Shown piece after piece: positions 55,243 through 64,000 of a DNA stretch of 64,000 bases. Each line of letters starts with the position of its first letter. Within the stretch, counting starts at the first letter, position 1. The stretch is from contig NZ_LZZT01000037.1 of the NCBI RefSeq assembly GCF_014170305.1, positions 84,008 through 148,007 of the forward strand, in the 5' to 3' direction. Source of the DNA: Achromobacter sp. UMC71 (GTDB lineage: Bacteria > Pseudomonadota > Gammaproteobacteria > Burkholderiales > Burkholderiaceae_B). The translations under genes and the position numbers were made by a program. The notes beneath the pieces were generated by a model. The model worked only from the letters and a program-made list of their open reading frames with translations. It ran no database searches and had not been told where the DNA came from.

Positions 55243-56109
55243 CTACCAGGCCATGCGCAGCGACGCCAGGGAAGGCAGGGCGGGGACGCCGCTGCCGGCA
55301 TCCGCGCCCAGCGGCGGGCTGGCATCGGCGGGCGCGCCGTCGGGCTCCAGGAAATCGGACAGCACGTCGTCGCGCAGCCGGATGAAGCGCGGGTCGCTGC
55401 GGTTGCGGGCGTGCGGCAGCGGCACGTCCACAATGCGGCGGATGCGCCCCGGGCGCGGCTGCATGATCACCACCCGGTCGCCCAGGTAGACGGCTTCTTC
55501 CACGTCGTGGGTCACCAGGATCATGGTGATGCGTTCTTTCTGCCAGATGCGCTGCAGTTCGGTCTGCAGGCGGGCGCGGGTCAGCGCGTCCAGCGCGCCA
55601 AAGGGCTCGTCGAGCAGCAGCACGCGCGGCCGGTTGACCAGGCCGCGGGCGATGGCCACGCGTTGTGCCATGCCGCCCGAGATCTGGTGCGGATACGACT
55701 GCTCGAAGCCTTCCAGTCCGACCAGGGCGATGTGCTCGGCCACGCGGTCGCGTTTCTCGGCGGCAGGCAGGTCGGCGTTGCGCAGCCCCACGCCGATGTT
55801 CTGCGCCACGTTCAGCCACGGGAACAGGCGATGGTCCTGGAACACGATGCCGCGTTCCGGGCTGGTGCCGCGCACGGGCTGGCCGCCCAGGGTGATGGCG
55901 CCTTCGTAGGCGTCGTCCAGCCCCAGGATCAGGCGCAGCAGGGTGGACTTGCCGCAGCCGCTGGCGCCCACGATGGACACGAATTGGCCGGCGGGAATGA
56001 CCAGGTCCACGCCCGTCAGCACTTGCAGCACGCCGCCCTCGGCCTGGGCGCTGGGATAACGCTTGCCGACGGATTGCAGTTCCAGGTCCAGCGAATTGTC
56101 TTGAGCCAT
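55243..56109 (-). CDS. ABC transporter ATPase (SsuB/TauB family)
   Basis: A 288-residue ATPase: Walker A GASGCGKST, signature ISGGMAQR, Walker B VLLLDEPFGALDAL (FGALD is typical for nitrate/sulfonate/taurine importers), H-loop LVTHDVEEAV. The C-terminal 40 residues are Pro/Ala-rich and beyond the normal ATPase end. It lies 99 bp upstream of the monooxygenase and 18 bp after the permease. Confidence 0.9.
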   Translation of the reverse strand: MAQDNSLDLELQSVGKRYPSAQAEGGVLQVLTGVDLVIPAGQFVSIVGASGCGKSTLLRLILGLDDAYEGAITLGGQPVRGTSPERGIVFQDHRLFPWLNVAQNIGVGLRNADLPAAEKRDRVAEHIALVGLEGFEQSYPHQISGGMAQRVAIARGLVNRPRVLLLDEPFGALDALTRARLQTELQRIWQKERITMILVTHDVEEAVYLGDRVVIMQPRPGRIRRIVDVPLPHARNRSDPRFIRLRDDVLSDFLEPDGAPADASPPLGADAGSGVPALPSLASLRMAW

Positions 56110-56127
56110 GCTTGAGGGTTCCTGCGG

Positions 56128-56958
56128 TTATTGGTCCTGGCCGCGCAAGCGCGCAAGCCGGCGTTCGGCCAGGCGGGCCAGGGCATTCATGAGCCAGCCC
56201 ACCAGGCCCACCACGAACATGCCGAAGATCACCAGGTCCATCTGGAAATGTTCGCTGCCTTCGATCAGCAGGTTGCCGATGCCGACGCCCGCCACCAGCA
56301 GGTATTCGGCGCCGATGGTGGCCAGCCAGGAATAGATCAGCGCCAGGTAGACGCCGGTGAAGATGGCCGGCGCGGCGGATGGCAGCACGACCTGGCTGAA
56401 GGTCTGCCAGCGGGTGTACTGGTAGACCCGAGCTACTTCCAGCAGCTTGGGCGGCGCGTTGCGCACGCCGTCGCAGGTGTTGACCACCACCGGCACCAGC
56501 GCGGCCAGCGACAGGAACACCACCTTGGCGGTGTCGCCCAGGCCGAACCACACCGAGATCAGCGGAATCCAGGCGAACAGAGAGATCTGCTTGAAGGTGT
56601 TGAAGCTGGGGCCGACCAGACGGTTGAACGTGGGCGACAGGCCCAGCAGCACGCCCAGCGCCAGGCCCGATACCGTGCCGATGGCAAAGCCGGTCAGCTC
56701 GCGGCCCAGGCTGGCGCCCAGGGCGCGCCACAGCTTGCCGCCCGCAACCTGGTCGATGGCGGTGGCCAGCACTTTCTCGGGCGACACCAGCAGCGCGGAA
56801 TTGACCAGGTCGGCGCGCGACAGCAGCCACCATAGGGCAATGGCCGCCACCGGCAGCACCAGCCCGCGCCAGCGGCCCGCGCCGCGCACGGCCAGGGGTT
56901 GGGAGACGGCCAGCTCGGCGGCGTCGCGCGAGGCCGCGGGGGTGAAGGATGCGGTCAT
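56128..56958 (-). CDS. ABC transporter permease (SsuC/TauC family), subunit 2
   Basis: A 276-residue permease with six predicted membrane segments. The EAA loop VARVYQYTRWQTFSQVVLPSAAPAI and the ending SEHFQMDLVIFGMFVVGLVGW are standard. The start overlaps the previous permease stop by ATGA. Confidence 0.9.
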   Translation of the reverse strand: MTASFTPAASRDAAELAVSQPLAVRGAGRWRGLVLPVAAIALWWLLSRADLVNSALLVSPEKVLATAIDQVAGGKLWRALGASLGRELTGFAIGTVSGLALGVLLGLSPTFNRLVGPSFNTFKQISLFAWIPLISVWFGLGDTAKVVFLSLAALVPVVVNTCDGVRNAPPKLLEVARVYQYTRWQTFSQVVLPSAAPAIFTGVYLALIYSWLATIGAEYLLVAGVGIGNLLIEGSEHFQMDLVIFGMFVVGLVGWLMNALARLAERRLARLRGQDQ

Positions 56959-57818
56959 GGGCGGGCCTCCGTGGCGACCCGGCGGGCTGCGCGCCGGCCA
57001 TGGATCAGGCGGGTTTCAGCCCAGTCCAGCAAGCGGTCGATGGCGTAGCCGATGGCGCCCACCACGATGACCGCGGCCATCACCAGGTCCAGCTGGAACA
57101 ATTGGCGGCCGTAGACGATCAGGTAGCCCAGGCCTTCGCTGGACGCCACCAGTTCCACCACCACCAGCGACAGCCAGGCCTTGGTAAAGCCCAGGCGCAG
57201 CCCGGTGAACAGGGTGGGCAGGGCCAGCGGCAGCACGATTTCCAGCACTTCCTGGCGCCGGCTGTAGCCGTACACCTGGCCCACTTCGCGCAGCGCCGGG
57301 CTGGCCTGGCGAAAGCCTTGCAAAGTGTTCAGCGTGACCGGCACCAGCGCGGCCTTGGCAATCAGGATGTACTTCAGGGGTTCGCCGATGCCGACGATCA
57401 GCAGCACGAAGGGCAGCCAGGCCAGCACCGGGATCTGCACCAGCGCGTTGAAGGTCGGCAGCACATAGGCTTCCAGCCGTCGCGACAGCCCCATGGCGGT
57501 GCCCAGCAGCAGGCCGAGCAGGCTGCCCAGCGCGAAGCCGACGAGCACGCGTTGCAGGCTGGCGCGGGTGTTCAGCCACAGGTCGCCGCTGGTGGCCAGG
57601 TCGCGCAGGGTGTCCCAGACGTAGGCGGGCGGGGGCAGCACCTGGGGCGAGATCCAGCCCTGGCTGGCGCCGGTCTGCCACAGCACGATCAGCGTCAGGG
57701 GCAGCAGCCAGGGCGCGGCGGTGCTGGCGGCCTGGCGGGCCCAGGTCGGCCAGGTGGCTGGGCCCAGCGGCGTGGCGCCCGAGAGGGTGGATGGGGACAT
57801 GGCGGCGTCCCGAGTCAA
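56955..57818 (-). CDS. ABC transporter permease (SsuC/TauC family), subunit 1
   Basis: A 287-residue permease paralogous to the next gene, so the importer has a heterodimeric pore, unlike the homodimeric SsuC or TauC of E. coli. EAA loop: GQVYGYSRRQEVLEIVLPLALPTL. ATG 57818 overlaps the binding-protein stop as ATGA; ATG 57800 is an alternative. Confidence 0.9.
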   Translation of the reverse strand: MTRDAAMSPSTLSGATPLGPATWPTWARQAASTAAPWLLPLTLIVLWQTGASQGWISPQVLPPPAYVWDTLRDLATSGDLWLNTRASLQRVLVGFALGSLLGLLLGTAMGLSRRLEAYVLPTFNALVQIPVLAWLPFVLLIVGIGEPLKYILIAKAALVPVTLNTLQGFRQASPALREVGQVYGYSRRQEVLEIVLPLALPTLFTGLRLGFTKAWLSLVVVELVASSEGLGYLIVYGRQLFQLDLVMAAVIVVGAIGYAIDRLLDWAETRLIHGRRAARRVATEARP

Positions 57819-59017
57819 CGTGCCGCGGCCGCGGCCGCAGGCGAGGCGGCGGAAGCAATCGCCGGCGCACCGTTTGCCGGGGCATTGCTGGCCGCAGGCG
57901 GACTCGACACCGGCTTGCCGGCCGCCGGAGCGCCGGCCGCCGGATCGCCGGCCGCATCAAATGCCGTCCAATACTGCTCCAGCCCCTGCGCCTTCAGCGC
58001 GTTCTGCAAGTAACGCGGCTCGAACCAGCCATCCAGCGAGACTTCCCGGCGGATCAGTTTGAGCTTGACCGCGTCGGCCACCACCGCCTTGTAGCGGGCG
58101 ATGATGAAATCGTCGATCAGGGGCGAATTGCGCGAGGCCAGGTCCTGCTTGTCGAACTCGGCCGCCCAAGAGGCATAGGGCACACCGCTCTTTTCCCAGA
58201 TCTTGAACAGCGCGTCGCGGTTCTTTTCATCGGATGACCACTGCGCGGCGCGCACGAACACGTCGACCAGCTTCTGCACCTGGGCGGGGTTCTCGCGTTC
58301 GAAGTCCTCGCGCACCAGCAGCGAGGCCTGGCGGGTATAGGCTGGGTCCTGCCCCTGGGTGCTGTAGATGACCTTGGCCAGGCCCTGGTCGCGCACCTTG
58401 AACCACTCGTAGCCGCCAAAGGCCGCGTCCACGCCGTTGGACACCAGCGCGGCCTGGGCGCTGCCCGCGTCCAGGTTCACGCCCTTGATGTCGCGCTCGG
58501 CCAGGCCATGGGCCGCCAGCACGTTGATCGCCACCAGGTGGCCGTTGGTGCCACGGAAGATCGAAACCTTGCGGTCCTTGAGGTCTTCGATGGATTTCAG
58601 CGGCGAGTTGGGCGGGGCCACCAGGTACAGGTTGTTGCGCGCGCCGCTGACCAGCAACAGCTTGGTCTTCAGGCCGTTGGCGCGGCCCACCACCTGGGGC
58701 AGGTCGCCCTGGTAGGCGAAGTCGATCTGCTTGTTGGACAACGCTTCATTGACCGCCGGGCCGGCGCCCTTGAAGAACAGCCATTCGACCTTGACGCCGT
58801 CGGCGGCGAAGGCCTGCTCCAGCCATTGGTTCACGCGCACCACGCCGCCGGGCGAACCGCCCCAGGTGATCGGATCGCCGCCGCCCGCGGTGGCCACGCC
58901 GACGCGGATGACGTCGGCCGCCTGCGCGGCGCCGCCGAATGCCGCGCCGACGGCCAGGGCCAGCGCCGCGACGCCCTTGGCCAGGTTGAACAATTTCAAG
59001 CGTATCAATGACTTCAT
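57815..59017 (-). CDS. ABC transporter substrate-binding protein (SsuA-like) with low-complexity tail
   Basis: A 400-residue periplasmic binding protein. Signal peptide ends at AAQAAD (about 34). IDFAYQGDLPQVVGRANGLKT and FRGTNGHLVAINVLAAHGL are typical of sulfonate/nitrate/taurine binding proteins. After residue 352 there is an Ala/Pro/Ser tail of about 48 residues, not part of the fold. First of three coupled transporter genes. Confidence 0.88.
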   Translation of the reverse strand: MKSLIRLKLFNLAKGVAALALAVGAAFGGAAQAADVIRVGVATAGGGDPITWGGSPGGVVRVNQWLEQAFAADGVKVEWLFFKGAGPAVNEALSNKQIDFAYQGDLPQVVGRANGLKTKLLLVSGARNNLYLVAPPNSPLKSIEDLKDRKVSIFRGTNGHLVAINVLAAHGLAERDIKGVNLDAGSAQAALVSNGVDAAFGGYEWFKVRDQGLAKVIYSTQGQDPAYTRQASLLVREDFERENPAQVQKLVDVFVRAAQWSSDEKNRDALFKIWEKSGVPYASWAAEFDKQDLASRNSPLIDDFIIARYKAVVADAVKLKLIRREVSLDGWFEPRYLQNALKAQGLEQYWTAFDAAGDPAAGAPAAGKPVSSPPAASNAPANGAPAIASAASPAAAAAAR

Positions 59018-59042
59018 GGGGAGGCTCTTGTCGGGAATGGAA

Positions 59043-60563
59043 TCAGGCGGCGCGGGCGGCGGGGCGGGCCAGCTTGCGTTCGATGGCGGTGCCGCGGAAG
59101 AAATCGGGATTGGCCTCGGTATAGAAGCGATAGGGGTTGCCGAACACCAGCGCCTTGAAATCCTGCGCGCTGATCACGCCTTGCTCGACCAGGTCCCAGC
59201 TTTCGGCCAGGGGTTCGGTCAGGTCCGGCACGTCCCAGTGGCCGATGTCCGAGGACCAGATGGCATTGATCTTGGCGCCCAAGGGGTTGACCTTGTCGTT
59301 GAAGGCCGCGGCCACCGTGCGGTCGTCGGCCTCCGAGCCGAAATAGAAGCTGTCGACCCAGCGGGTGCGGATGTCTTCGGGCGACTCAATGCCGGCGGCG
59401 GCAAAGTCGTCCAGCTCGTCGGGATGCGGATCGCGGCTGTGCGGCAGCGCCGAGATGCCCAGACTGTCGCGCAGCAGCTGCTGCGGGTCGATGTCGCGGC
59501 CGCGGATGAAGTCGGCGCCGTAGCGCTGGAACAGCTCGTGCAGCAACGCCACGTCGGCGTGCGCGGGGTTGTAGTTCTGCACCGCGTGGCGGTTGCGCTT
59601 TTCCCAGCGGTCCACCAGATGGGTGTAGACGTGCGAGCCCCAGTCGGCGCCGCCTTCCAGCAGCGCCACGCGCAGGGCCGGGAAGCGCCGCGTCACCCCG
59701 CCGAAGAACAGCGCCTTGGCAAAGGCCTGCGAGCCATCGGCGAAGTGGCCGATGTGGTTGAACATGTAGTTGCTGATCGAATGCCGTCCGGTCCAGCCCT
59801 GGCTGCCGTAGTGCGTCGTCACGGGCACGCCCAGCTCGACCACCTTGGCCCAGAACGGGTCGTAGTCGTATTCGCTGTCGATGCCGTAGAAGTCGATGTA
59901 GCTGGCGTGCTTGGCCACTTCAGGGTGCTCGGCTGCCGGATACTTGTCGGCCACCGCCTTGATCGGGCGCTTCACGCCGCCGGCGATGTTGATGACTTTC
60001 AGCCCCAGCGTCTTGACCGCGAATTCCAGTTCCTCGATGCCTTCCTGCGGCGTGTGCAGCGGAATGCCGGCCACCGGGGTCAGGCGGTCGCTGTACTTGC
60101 GGTACTGGTCGGCGTGGAAGTGGTTGATGGCGCGGTGCAGCGGCTGGCGCAATTCGTTGCCCGCGGCCAGGGGCGCCAGCACGTCATTGGGAAACAGCAC
60201 GGAGTAATCCGCGCCTTGCTCGGCCAGCCGCTCGTTCAGCAGCTCGGGCAGGGTGTAGGTGGCCAGGTCCAGCGTGTTGCGCGTCACCCGGGCCCACCAG
60301 GGCGCGCGCAGGGTGCGGTTGTGCTGGCGTTCGGCGGGCGTCTGCTGGTACCAGTCCTTGCCGCCGCTCTTGGTCGAAAAGCGCGAGCCCAGCGACTTGC
60401 GCAGCACGTCCACCAGCTTGCCGCCGCCGTAGTGCTGCACATAGTCTTCCAGCACCGGCGCGTAGTCGTTGACATGCACGTCGGTGTCGATCACGGGGTA
60501 GTCCAACGTCGCCTTGACGGCGGCGGATCGTGACGCTTGGCTCGGTTTCAATGGCTGGTTCAT
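59043..60563 (-). CDS. Amidohydrolase-2 family (ACMSD-like TIM-barrel) metal enzyme
   Basis: A 506-residue amidohydrolase-superfamily protein. DTDVHVNDY is the N-terminal metal DxH-type strand; further metal ligands likely in VTTHYGSQG and GGADWGSHV. Enzymes of this group decarboxylate or hydrolyse aromatic acids (ACMSD, gamma-resorcylate decarboxylase) and are about 330-400 residues; this one is longer. It starts the operon with the sulfonate-type ABC genes 25 bp downstream, so may act on the imported compound. Confidence 0.82.
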   Translation of the reverse strand: MNQPLKPSQASRSAAVKATLDYPVIDTDVHVNDYAPVLEDYVQHYGGGKLVDVLRKSLGSRFSTKSGGKDWYQQTPAERQHNRTLRAPWWARVTRNTLDLATYTLPELLNERLAEQGADYSVLFPNDVLAPLAAGNELRQPLHRAINHFHADQYRKYSDRLTPVAGIPLHTPQEGIEELEFAVKTLGLKVINIAGGVKRPIKAVADKYPAAEHPEVAKHASYIDFYGIDSEYDYDPFWAKVVELGVPVTTHYGSQGWTGRHSISNYMFNHIGHFADGSQAFAKALFFGGVTRRFPALRVALLEGGADWGSHVYTHLVDRWEKRNRHAVQNYNPAHADVALLHELFQRYGADFIRGRDIDPQQLLRDSLGISALPHSRDPHPDELDDFAAAGIESPEDIRTRWVDSFYFGSEADDRTVAAAFNDKVNPLGAKINAIWSSDIGHWDVPDLTEPLAESWDLVEQGVISAQDFKALVFGNPYRFYTEANPDFFRGTAIERKLARPAARAA

Positions 60564-60698
60564 GCGGGCGCTCTCCGTGGATCATGTGCGGGTCCGCCAG
60601 GAAATGTTCCTGGCTGTCGGCACACATTACGGCAGGCGCGGGCAACGCCAAACGACGCTTTTGTTCTTTATTTGTGCGGCATTTTCAAATAACCGAAT

Positions 60699-60736
60699 GG
60701 CCCCGCCGCGCGGCAGGCAGGCCGCGCGGCGGGGCC
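60699..60736 (-). terminator. Strong GC hairpin after esterase gene
   Basis: A perfect 16-bp GC-only stem (60699-60714 with 60721-60736) with a 6-bp loop, 27 bp after the esterase stop on the minus strand. There is no immediate T-run, but an AT-rich tail begins 6 bp later. Likely terminator or 3' stabiliser. Confidence 0.55.
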
Positions 60737-60762
60737 GGAAGGAGGCGGCGCGGGTCTGGCCG

Positions 60763-61680
60763 TTACTGCTGCCGGGCGGTCAGCACGTGGCGCAGCACAT
60801 GGGTGGCCGCGGCCACCGGCACCGACATATGGGTTTCCTCAGGCAGTTCCACATAGACGGTGGCCAGCCCCTGCGGGGCCAGCGCCTGGTCCAGGCGCCG
60901 GGCCAGCGAACGGGCCTCGTGCACCGTTTGCGCGGTTTCGGCGCCGCCGGCCATCAGCAACAACCGGCTGCGCCGCAGGTCGGTCTTGCCCGCCTGGGCC
61001 TGCCGCACAAAGGCGCTTTCTCGGTCAAGCAGGTAATGGTCCTGCCACCACAGCGAGGGGCTGATGGACACGACCTGGTTGAACAGGTCCGGGCGCGTGT
61101 ACAGCACGTTCAGCGCATACATGCCGCCAAAGGAATGGCCGGCCAGCGTCAGGCGGCGCGCGTCCACGGGATAGCGGCGGGCGATCTCGGGCAGCAGGGT
61201 GTCCTCCAGGAAAGCCAGCAGGGCCTGTTCGCCGCCCAGCGGCGGCGGGTAGCCATTGACGCGGGGCAGCGGCTTGCCGGCGGGTTCCGGCGGCGAAAAG
61301 TCGTAGGAGCGCCGCAGGAAGTCAAAGGGCAGGTCGGTGGGGTAGCCCACCGCTACCACGATGGCGCTGCCGGCCAGGTCCTGTTGCAGGCGCACGGCGT
61401 CGTAGTAGGCGCCGAACACCGCGTTGCCGTCCAGCAGGTAGATGACCGGATGCTTGCCGTTGGCCGGGGGCTTGCCGCGGGGCTCGACCACCTGAATGCG
61501 GTAGGGCCGGTCGGGCTGGCCGGGCGGGTGCAGGTTGAACTGGACCGTGCCGGGCAGCACGGCGCGCGCGTCCTGGGGGGCCTGCACGGCAGGCGTGGGC
61601 GCCGGCGGTTGCGCCCAGGCGCTGGCGGTCCCGGCCAGCGCCAGCAACGCCGCCGCGAGGGTCTGGCGCGCGCTCACCAT
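60763..61680 (-). CDS. Alpha/beta-hydrolase, siderophore-esterase type (IroE/BesA-like)
   Basis: A 305-residue secreted esterase. The signal peptide ends near ASAWAQ (about 24). GHSFGGMYALNVLY has the nucleophilic Ser, VVSISPSLWW follows it as in ferri-enterobactin/bacillibactin esterases, and EETHMSVP supplies the catalytic His. The gene overlaps the TonB receptor by 7 bp (GTGAGC region). It may cut imported tri-ester siderophores in the periplasm. Whether it starts at ATG 61680 or GTG 61677 cannot be decided. Confidence 0.8.
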   Translation of the reverse strand: MVSARQTLAAALLALAGTASAWAQPPAPTPAVQAPQDARAVLPGTVQFNLHPPGQPDRPYRIQVVEPRGKPPANGKHPVIYLLDGNAVFGAYYDAVRLQQDLAGSAIVVAVGYPTDLPFDFLRRSYDFSPPEPAGKPLPRVNGYPPPLGGEQALLAFLEDTLLPEIARRYPVDARRLTLAGHSFGGMYALNVLYTRPDLFNQVVSISPSLWWQDHYLLDRESAFVRQAQAGKTDLRRSRLLLMAGGAETAQTVHEARSLARRLDQALAPQGLATVYVELPEETHMSVPVAAATHVLRHVLTARQQ

Positions 61681-64000
61681 TTGTAGCGTACCTGGCCGAC
61701 GATCTGGCGGCCCTGGCCCAGGTAGCAATAGCCAGCGCTGCACGTCTGCACCTGCTTGTTGGCCAGGTTCTGCACGCTGATGCTGGCCTGCCAGCCCTTG
61801 AGCGCCGGATGCGCGTAGCCGGGCTCGTAGCTCAACGAGACGTCGAACAAGGTCGCGGCCGGGTTGCGCATCACGTTGAGCGAATCGCCGTAGCTGGCGC
61901 CGATGTAGCGCGCCCCGGCGCCCAGGCCGACCCCGGCCAGCGGGCCTTGCGGCAGCCGGTAGTCCAGCCACAGGCTGGCCATGTGCCGCGGTTGGTACGA
62001 GGGCACCTTGCCCACCTCGGCGGGGTTGTTGCTCTTGATGACTTTGCCCAGGTTGTAGCTGTAGCTGGCGATCAGTTGCAGGCCGCGGTCCAGTTCGGCC
62101 AGGCCTTCCAGTTCGATGCCGGTGGAACGCAGCGTGCCGGCCAGTTGCGAGTACGGCGTAGCGGGCACGGCGCGGGCGGCGTCCTTTTCCTCGATGCGGT
62201 AGGCGGCCAGGGTCAAATAGCTGTGCGAGCCATTGGGCTGGTACTTGATGCCTGCTTCGATCTGCGAGCCGCGGGTGGGGCCGAGCACGTTGCCGTCCCT
62301 GTCCAGCGCGGTATTGGGCGTGAACGAGGTGGAATAGTTGGCATAGGGCGCCAGGCCGTTGTCGGCCAGGTACAGGGCGCCTGCCTGCCAGGTGAAGGCC
62401 TTGTCGGTCTTGGCCTGGGCCGGCGCAGGGGTCAGCAGGTTGCGGTGGTCCTGCTTGGCGATGTCGTAGCGGCCGCCCAGGGTCAGGCGCCAGCCGCCCA
62501 GCTTGACCTGGTCGGACAGGTACATGCCGTATTGCGAGTTGCGCTGCAGCACCGATACCGAGTTCATGGGCGGCGTGGGGCCGGGCACGTAGCCGTACTG
62601 GGGATTGTCCAGGTCCAGCGAGGGATAGCCGGACGCCAGGTAGCCCACGCCCTGGTCCCACTTGAGCCATTGGTAGTCAAAGCCGGCCAGCAGGCTGTGC
62701 GCGGCCCCGCCGGTGTCGAAACGGAAGGTCGCGTTGTTGTCCACCGCCAGGGTCTCGACCTTGCTTTCCACGCCCCAGGCGCTGCGCCTCAGCAGACGGG
62801 TGCCGGGCTCCAGCGCGCCGCCGCTCAGGTAGCGCGCGTCCAGCGAGATATGGCCGTAGCGCAACTGCTGCTTGAGCGTCACGTCCCGGCCCAGCCGGTG
62901 TTCCAGCTCGTAGCCCGCCTGGTACTGGGTCTGGCGCTGGTGGTCGTAGCGCGGATCGCTGACGCGGATGCGCGTCACCTTGCCGTTTTCGACGTAATTG
63001 CCGACGTTGGCGTCGGTCTCGTCCTTCAGGTACTGGCCCAGCAGGGTCAGCGTGGTGTCCTCGCCCAGGCGGAACTTGAAGGACGGCGCGAACAGGTCGC
63101 GCTCGTCGGCGATCATGCGGTCGGTGTCGCCGCGGCGCAGCAGGCCGGTGACGCGGAATTGCGCCGAGCCCGATTCGTTCATATCGTCGCCGATGTCGAA
63201 CGCGGCCTGCTTGCGGTCGTGCGTGGCGCCCATCAACACGATTTCGCGGACCGGGTCCGGGCCCGGCCGCTTCGAGATCCGGTTGACCACGCCGCCCGGC
63301 GTGCCCTGGCCGTACAGCACCGACATGGGGCCCTTGACGATGTCGATGCGTTCCAGCGCATAGGGCTCGGTGCGGAAATAGGCATAGGATCCCGGCGTCT
63401 GGCGCAGGCCGTCCAGGTAGTCGCCGGTGGTGTTCACCGGAAAGCCGCGGATTGTGATCTGGTCAAAGCGCGGGTCAAAGCCCGCGCTACCCGTGCCCAC
63501 ACCCGCGGCATAGCGCACGGCCTCGGGCATGGACGTGACGCCGCGCGCATCCATCTGCGCTCGCGTCACCACGCTGACCGAGCGCGAAGTTTCCATCAGG
63601 GAGGCGTCGGTCTTGCCGGCGCTGCTGCTGGTCTGCGCCACGAAGCCGTCGGCGCCGGCGGATGCGCCCAGCACCGCGATCGGCGCCAGCGTGGCCGGCC
63701 CGCTGGCCTGCGGCTCCAGCACATACTGGCCGTCGGCCGTGTGCGCGGCCGCCAAGCCCGTGCCGGCCAGGAGCGCCGCCAGGGCTTCCTGCACCGTGTA
63801 GCGGCCGGACAGGCCGGGGCTGGACTTGCCTTGGGTCAGCGGCATGGCGCCGCTGAGCGGAATGCCGGCGGCCTGGCCGAAGGCGTTCAGCGCCTGGGTC
63901 AGCGGGCCGGCGGGAATCTGGTAGGCGCGGCGGCCGTCGGCGGTAGCGGGTTGGGCCTGGCCCTCGGCCTGCCCTTGGGCCACGGCGGGCAGGGCGGGCA
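61674..64000 (-). CDS. TonB-dependent siderophore receptor with STN domain, 5'-truncated
   Basis: At least 769 residues of a FpvA/FecA-type receptor running off the window edge. After the end of a signal peptide (PALPAVAQG) comes an STN signalling domain (RRAYQIPAGPLTQALNAFG to about residue 90), a plug (SRSVSVVTRAQMDARGV, QITIRGFPVN, IDIVKGPMSVLYGQGTPGGVVN) and a barrel ending in GQVRYKW. An STN domain means it may signal to an anti-sigma factor, but neither fecI nor fecR lies on this side. The overlapping esterase suggests a hydrolysable siderophore. Confidence 0.9.
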   Translation of the reverse strand, partial: PALPAVAQGQAEGQAQPATADGRRAYQIPAGPLTQALNAFGQAAGIPLSGAMPLTQGKSSPGLSGRYTVQEALAALLAGTGLAAAHTADGQYVLEPQASGPATLAPIAVLGASAGADGFVAQTSSSAGKTDASLMETSRSVSVVTRAQMDARGVTSMPEAVRYAAGVGTGSAGFDPRFDQITIRGFPVNTTGDYLDGLRQTPGSYAYFRTEPYALERIDIVKGPMSVLYGQGTPGGVVNRISKRPGPDPVREIVLMGATHDRKQAAFDIGDDMNESGSAQFRVTGLLRRGDTDRMIADERDLFAPSFKFRLGEDTTLTLLGQYLKDETDANVGNYVENGKVTRIRVSDPRYDHQRQTQYQAGYELEHRLGRDVTLKQQLRYGHISLDARYLSGGALEPGTRLLRRSAWGVESKVETLAVDNNATFRFDTGGAAHSLLAGFDYQWLKWDQGVGYLASGYPSLDLDNPQYGYVPGPTPPMNSVSVLQRNSQYGMYLSDQVKLGGWRLTLGGRYDIAKQDHRNLLTPAPAQAKTDKAFTWQAGALYLADNGLAPYANYSTSFTPNTALDRDGNVLGPTRGSQIEAGIKYQPNGSHSYLTLAAYRIEEKDAARAVPATPYSQLAGTLRSTGIELEGLAELDRGLQLIASYSYNLGKVIKSNNPAEVGKVPSYQPRHMASLWLDYRLPQGPLAGVGLGAGARYIGASYGDSLNVMRNPAATLFDVSLSYEPGYAHPALKGWQASISVQNLANKQVQTCSAGYCYLGQGRQIVGQVRYKW

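Noticed and set aside
60763..62670. Long frame joining receptor-antisense residues with the esterase
   Set aside because: Only the part after ATG 61680 has a signal peptide and hydrolase fold; the rest is a shadow of the TonB receptor.

Overview
The window is high-GC chromosomal DNA with short intergenic gaps and many ATGA or GTGA stop/start overlaps. A complete alcaligin siderophore locus (alcA-alcB-alcC-alcD-alcE-alcR, alcS, fauA), a monomeric NADP isocitrate dehydrogenase and a Bug-type solute-binding protein point to the Alcaligenaceae, most likely Achromobacter or a close Bordetella relative. This assignment rests on gene content and recognised families, not on any database search. I see no rRNA, tRNA, CRISPR array, insertion sequence or prophage.

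Layout. 1-6.3 kb: a CoA-dependent catabolic set (acyl-CoA ligase cut by the window edge, MHS-type MFS transporter, thiolase-like protein, DUF35 partner), then a degenerate M24 peptidase-fold protein and a TetR regulator behind a 33-bp palindrome. 6.3-8.7 kb: a membrane-anchored TlpA-like thioredoxin, a small unknown protein and a divergent nitronate monooxygenase. 8.8-11.2 kb: a polar amino-acid ABC importer. 11.2-27.7 kb: the iron region. A four-gene FecBCDE-type importer lies directly behind fauA, followed by alcS, alcR and alcEDCBA, with the FetAB-type iron exporter divergent from alcA. Fur-box-like sites lie in front of fauA, alcR and alcA. 27.9-31.2 kb: a DedA protein, a 268-bp palindromic element that can fold as a three-way junction, and icd. 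31.2-35.8 kb: a winged-helix regulator, a small receiver-like protein, ilvA behind a textbook isoleucine attenuator, and a secreted unknown protein. 35.9-41.6 kb: a second metal/siderophore-type ABC importer with an azurin gene inside the operon, divergent from an OmpR-type two-component system. 41.6-48.5 kb: an unknown protein, a cytochrome c, and the hexarate pathway (garD, kdgD, ketoglutarate-semialdehyde dehydrogenase, Bug protein) with paired operator-like sites. 48.6-52.8 kb: a ProQ/FinO RNA chaperone, a DUF2946-copC-copD copper cluster and an LctP-like permease. 52.9-60.6 kb: an amidotransferase and a sulfonate-type ABC/flavin monooxygenase/amidohydrolase operon. 60.7-64 kb: an esterase overlapping a TonB-dependent siderophore receptor that runs off the window.

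How it fits together. The alc genes make and export alcaligin. FauA brings ferric alcaligin across the outer membrane, the adjacent ABC genes are the obvious candidates for the inner-membrane step, AlcD is the likely reductase, and FetAB could remove excess iron. GarD, KdgD and the dehydrogenase convert glucarate or galactarate to 2-oxoglutarate. The strongest regulatory finding is the ilvA leader: an Ile-rich 20-residue peptide, a pause hairpin, an antiterminator and a terminator that are mutually exclusive base by base.
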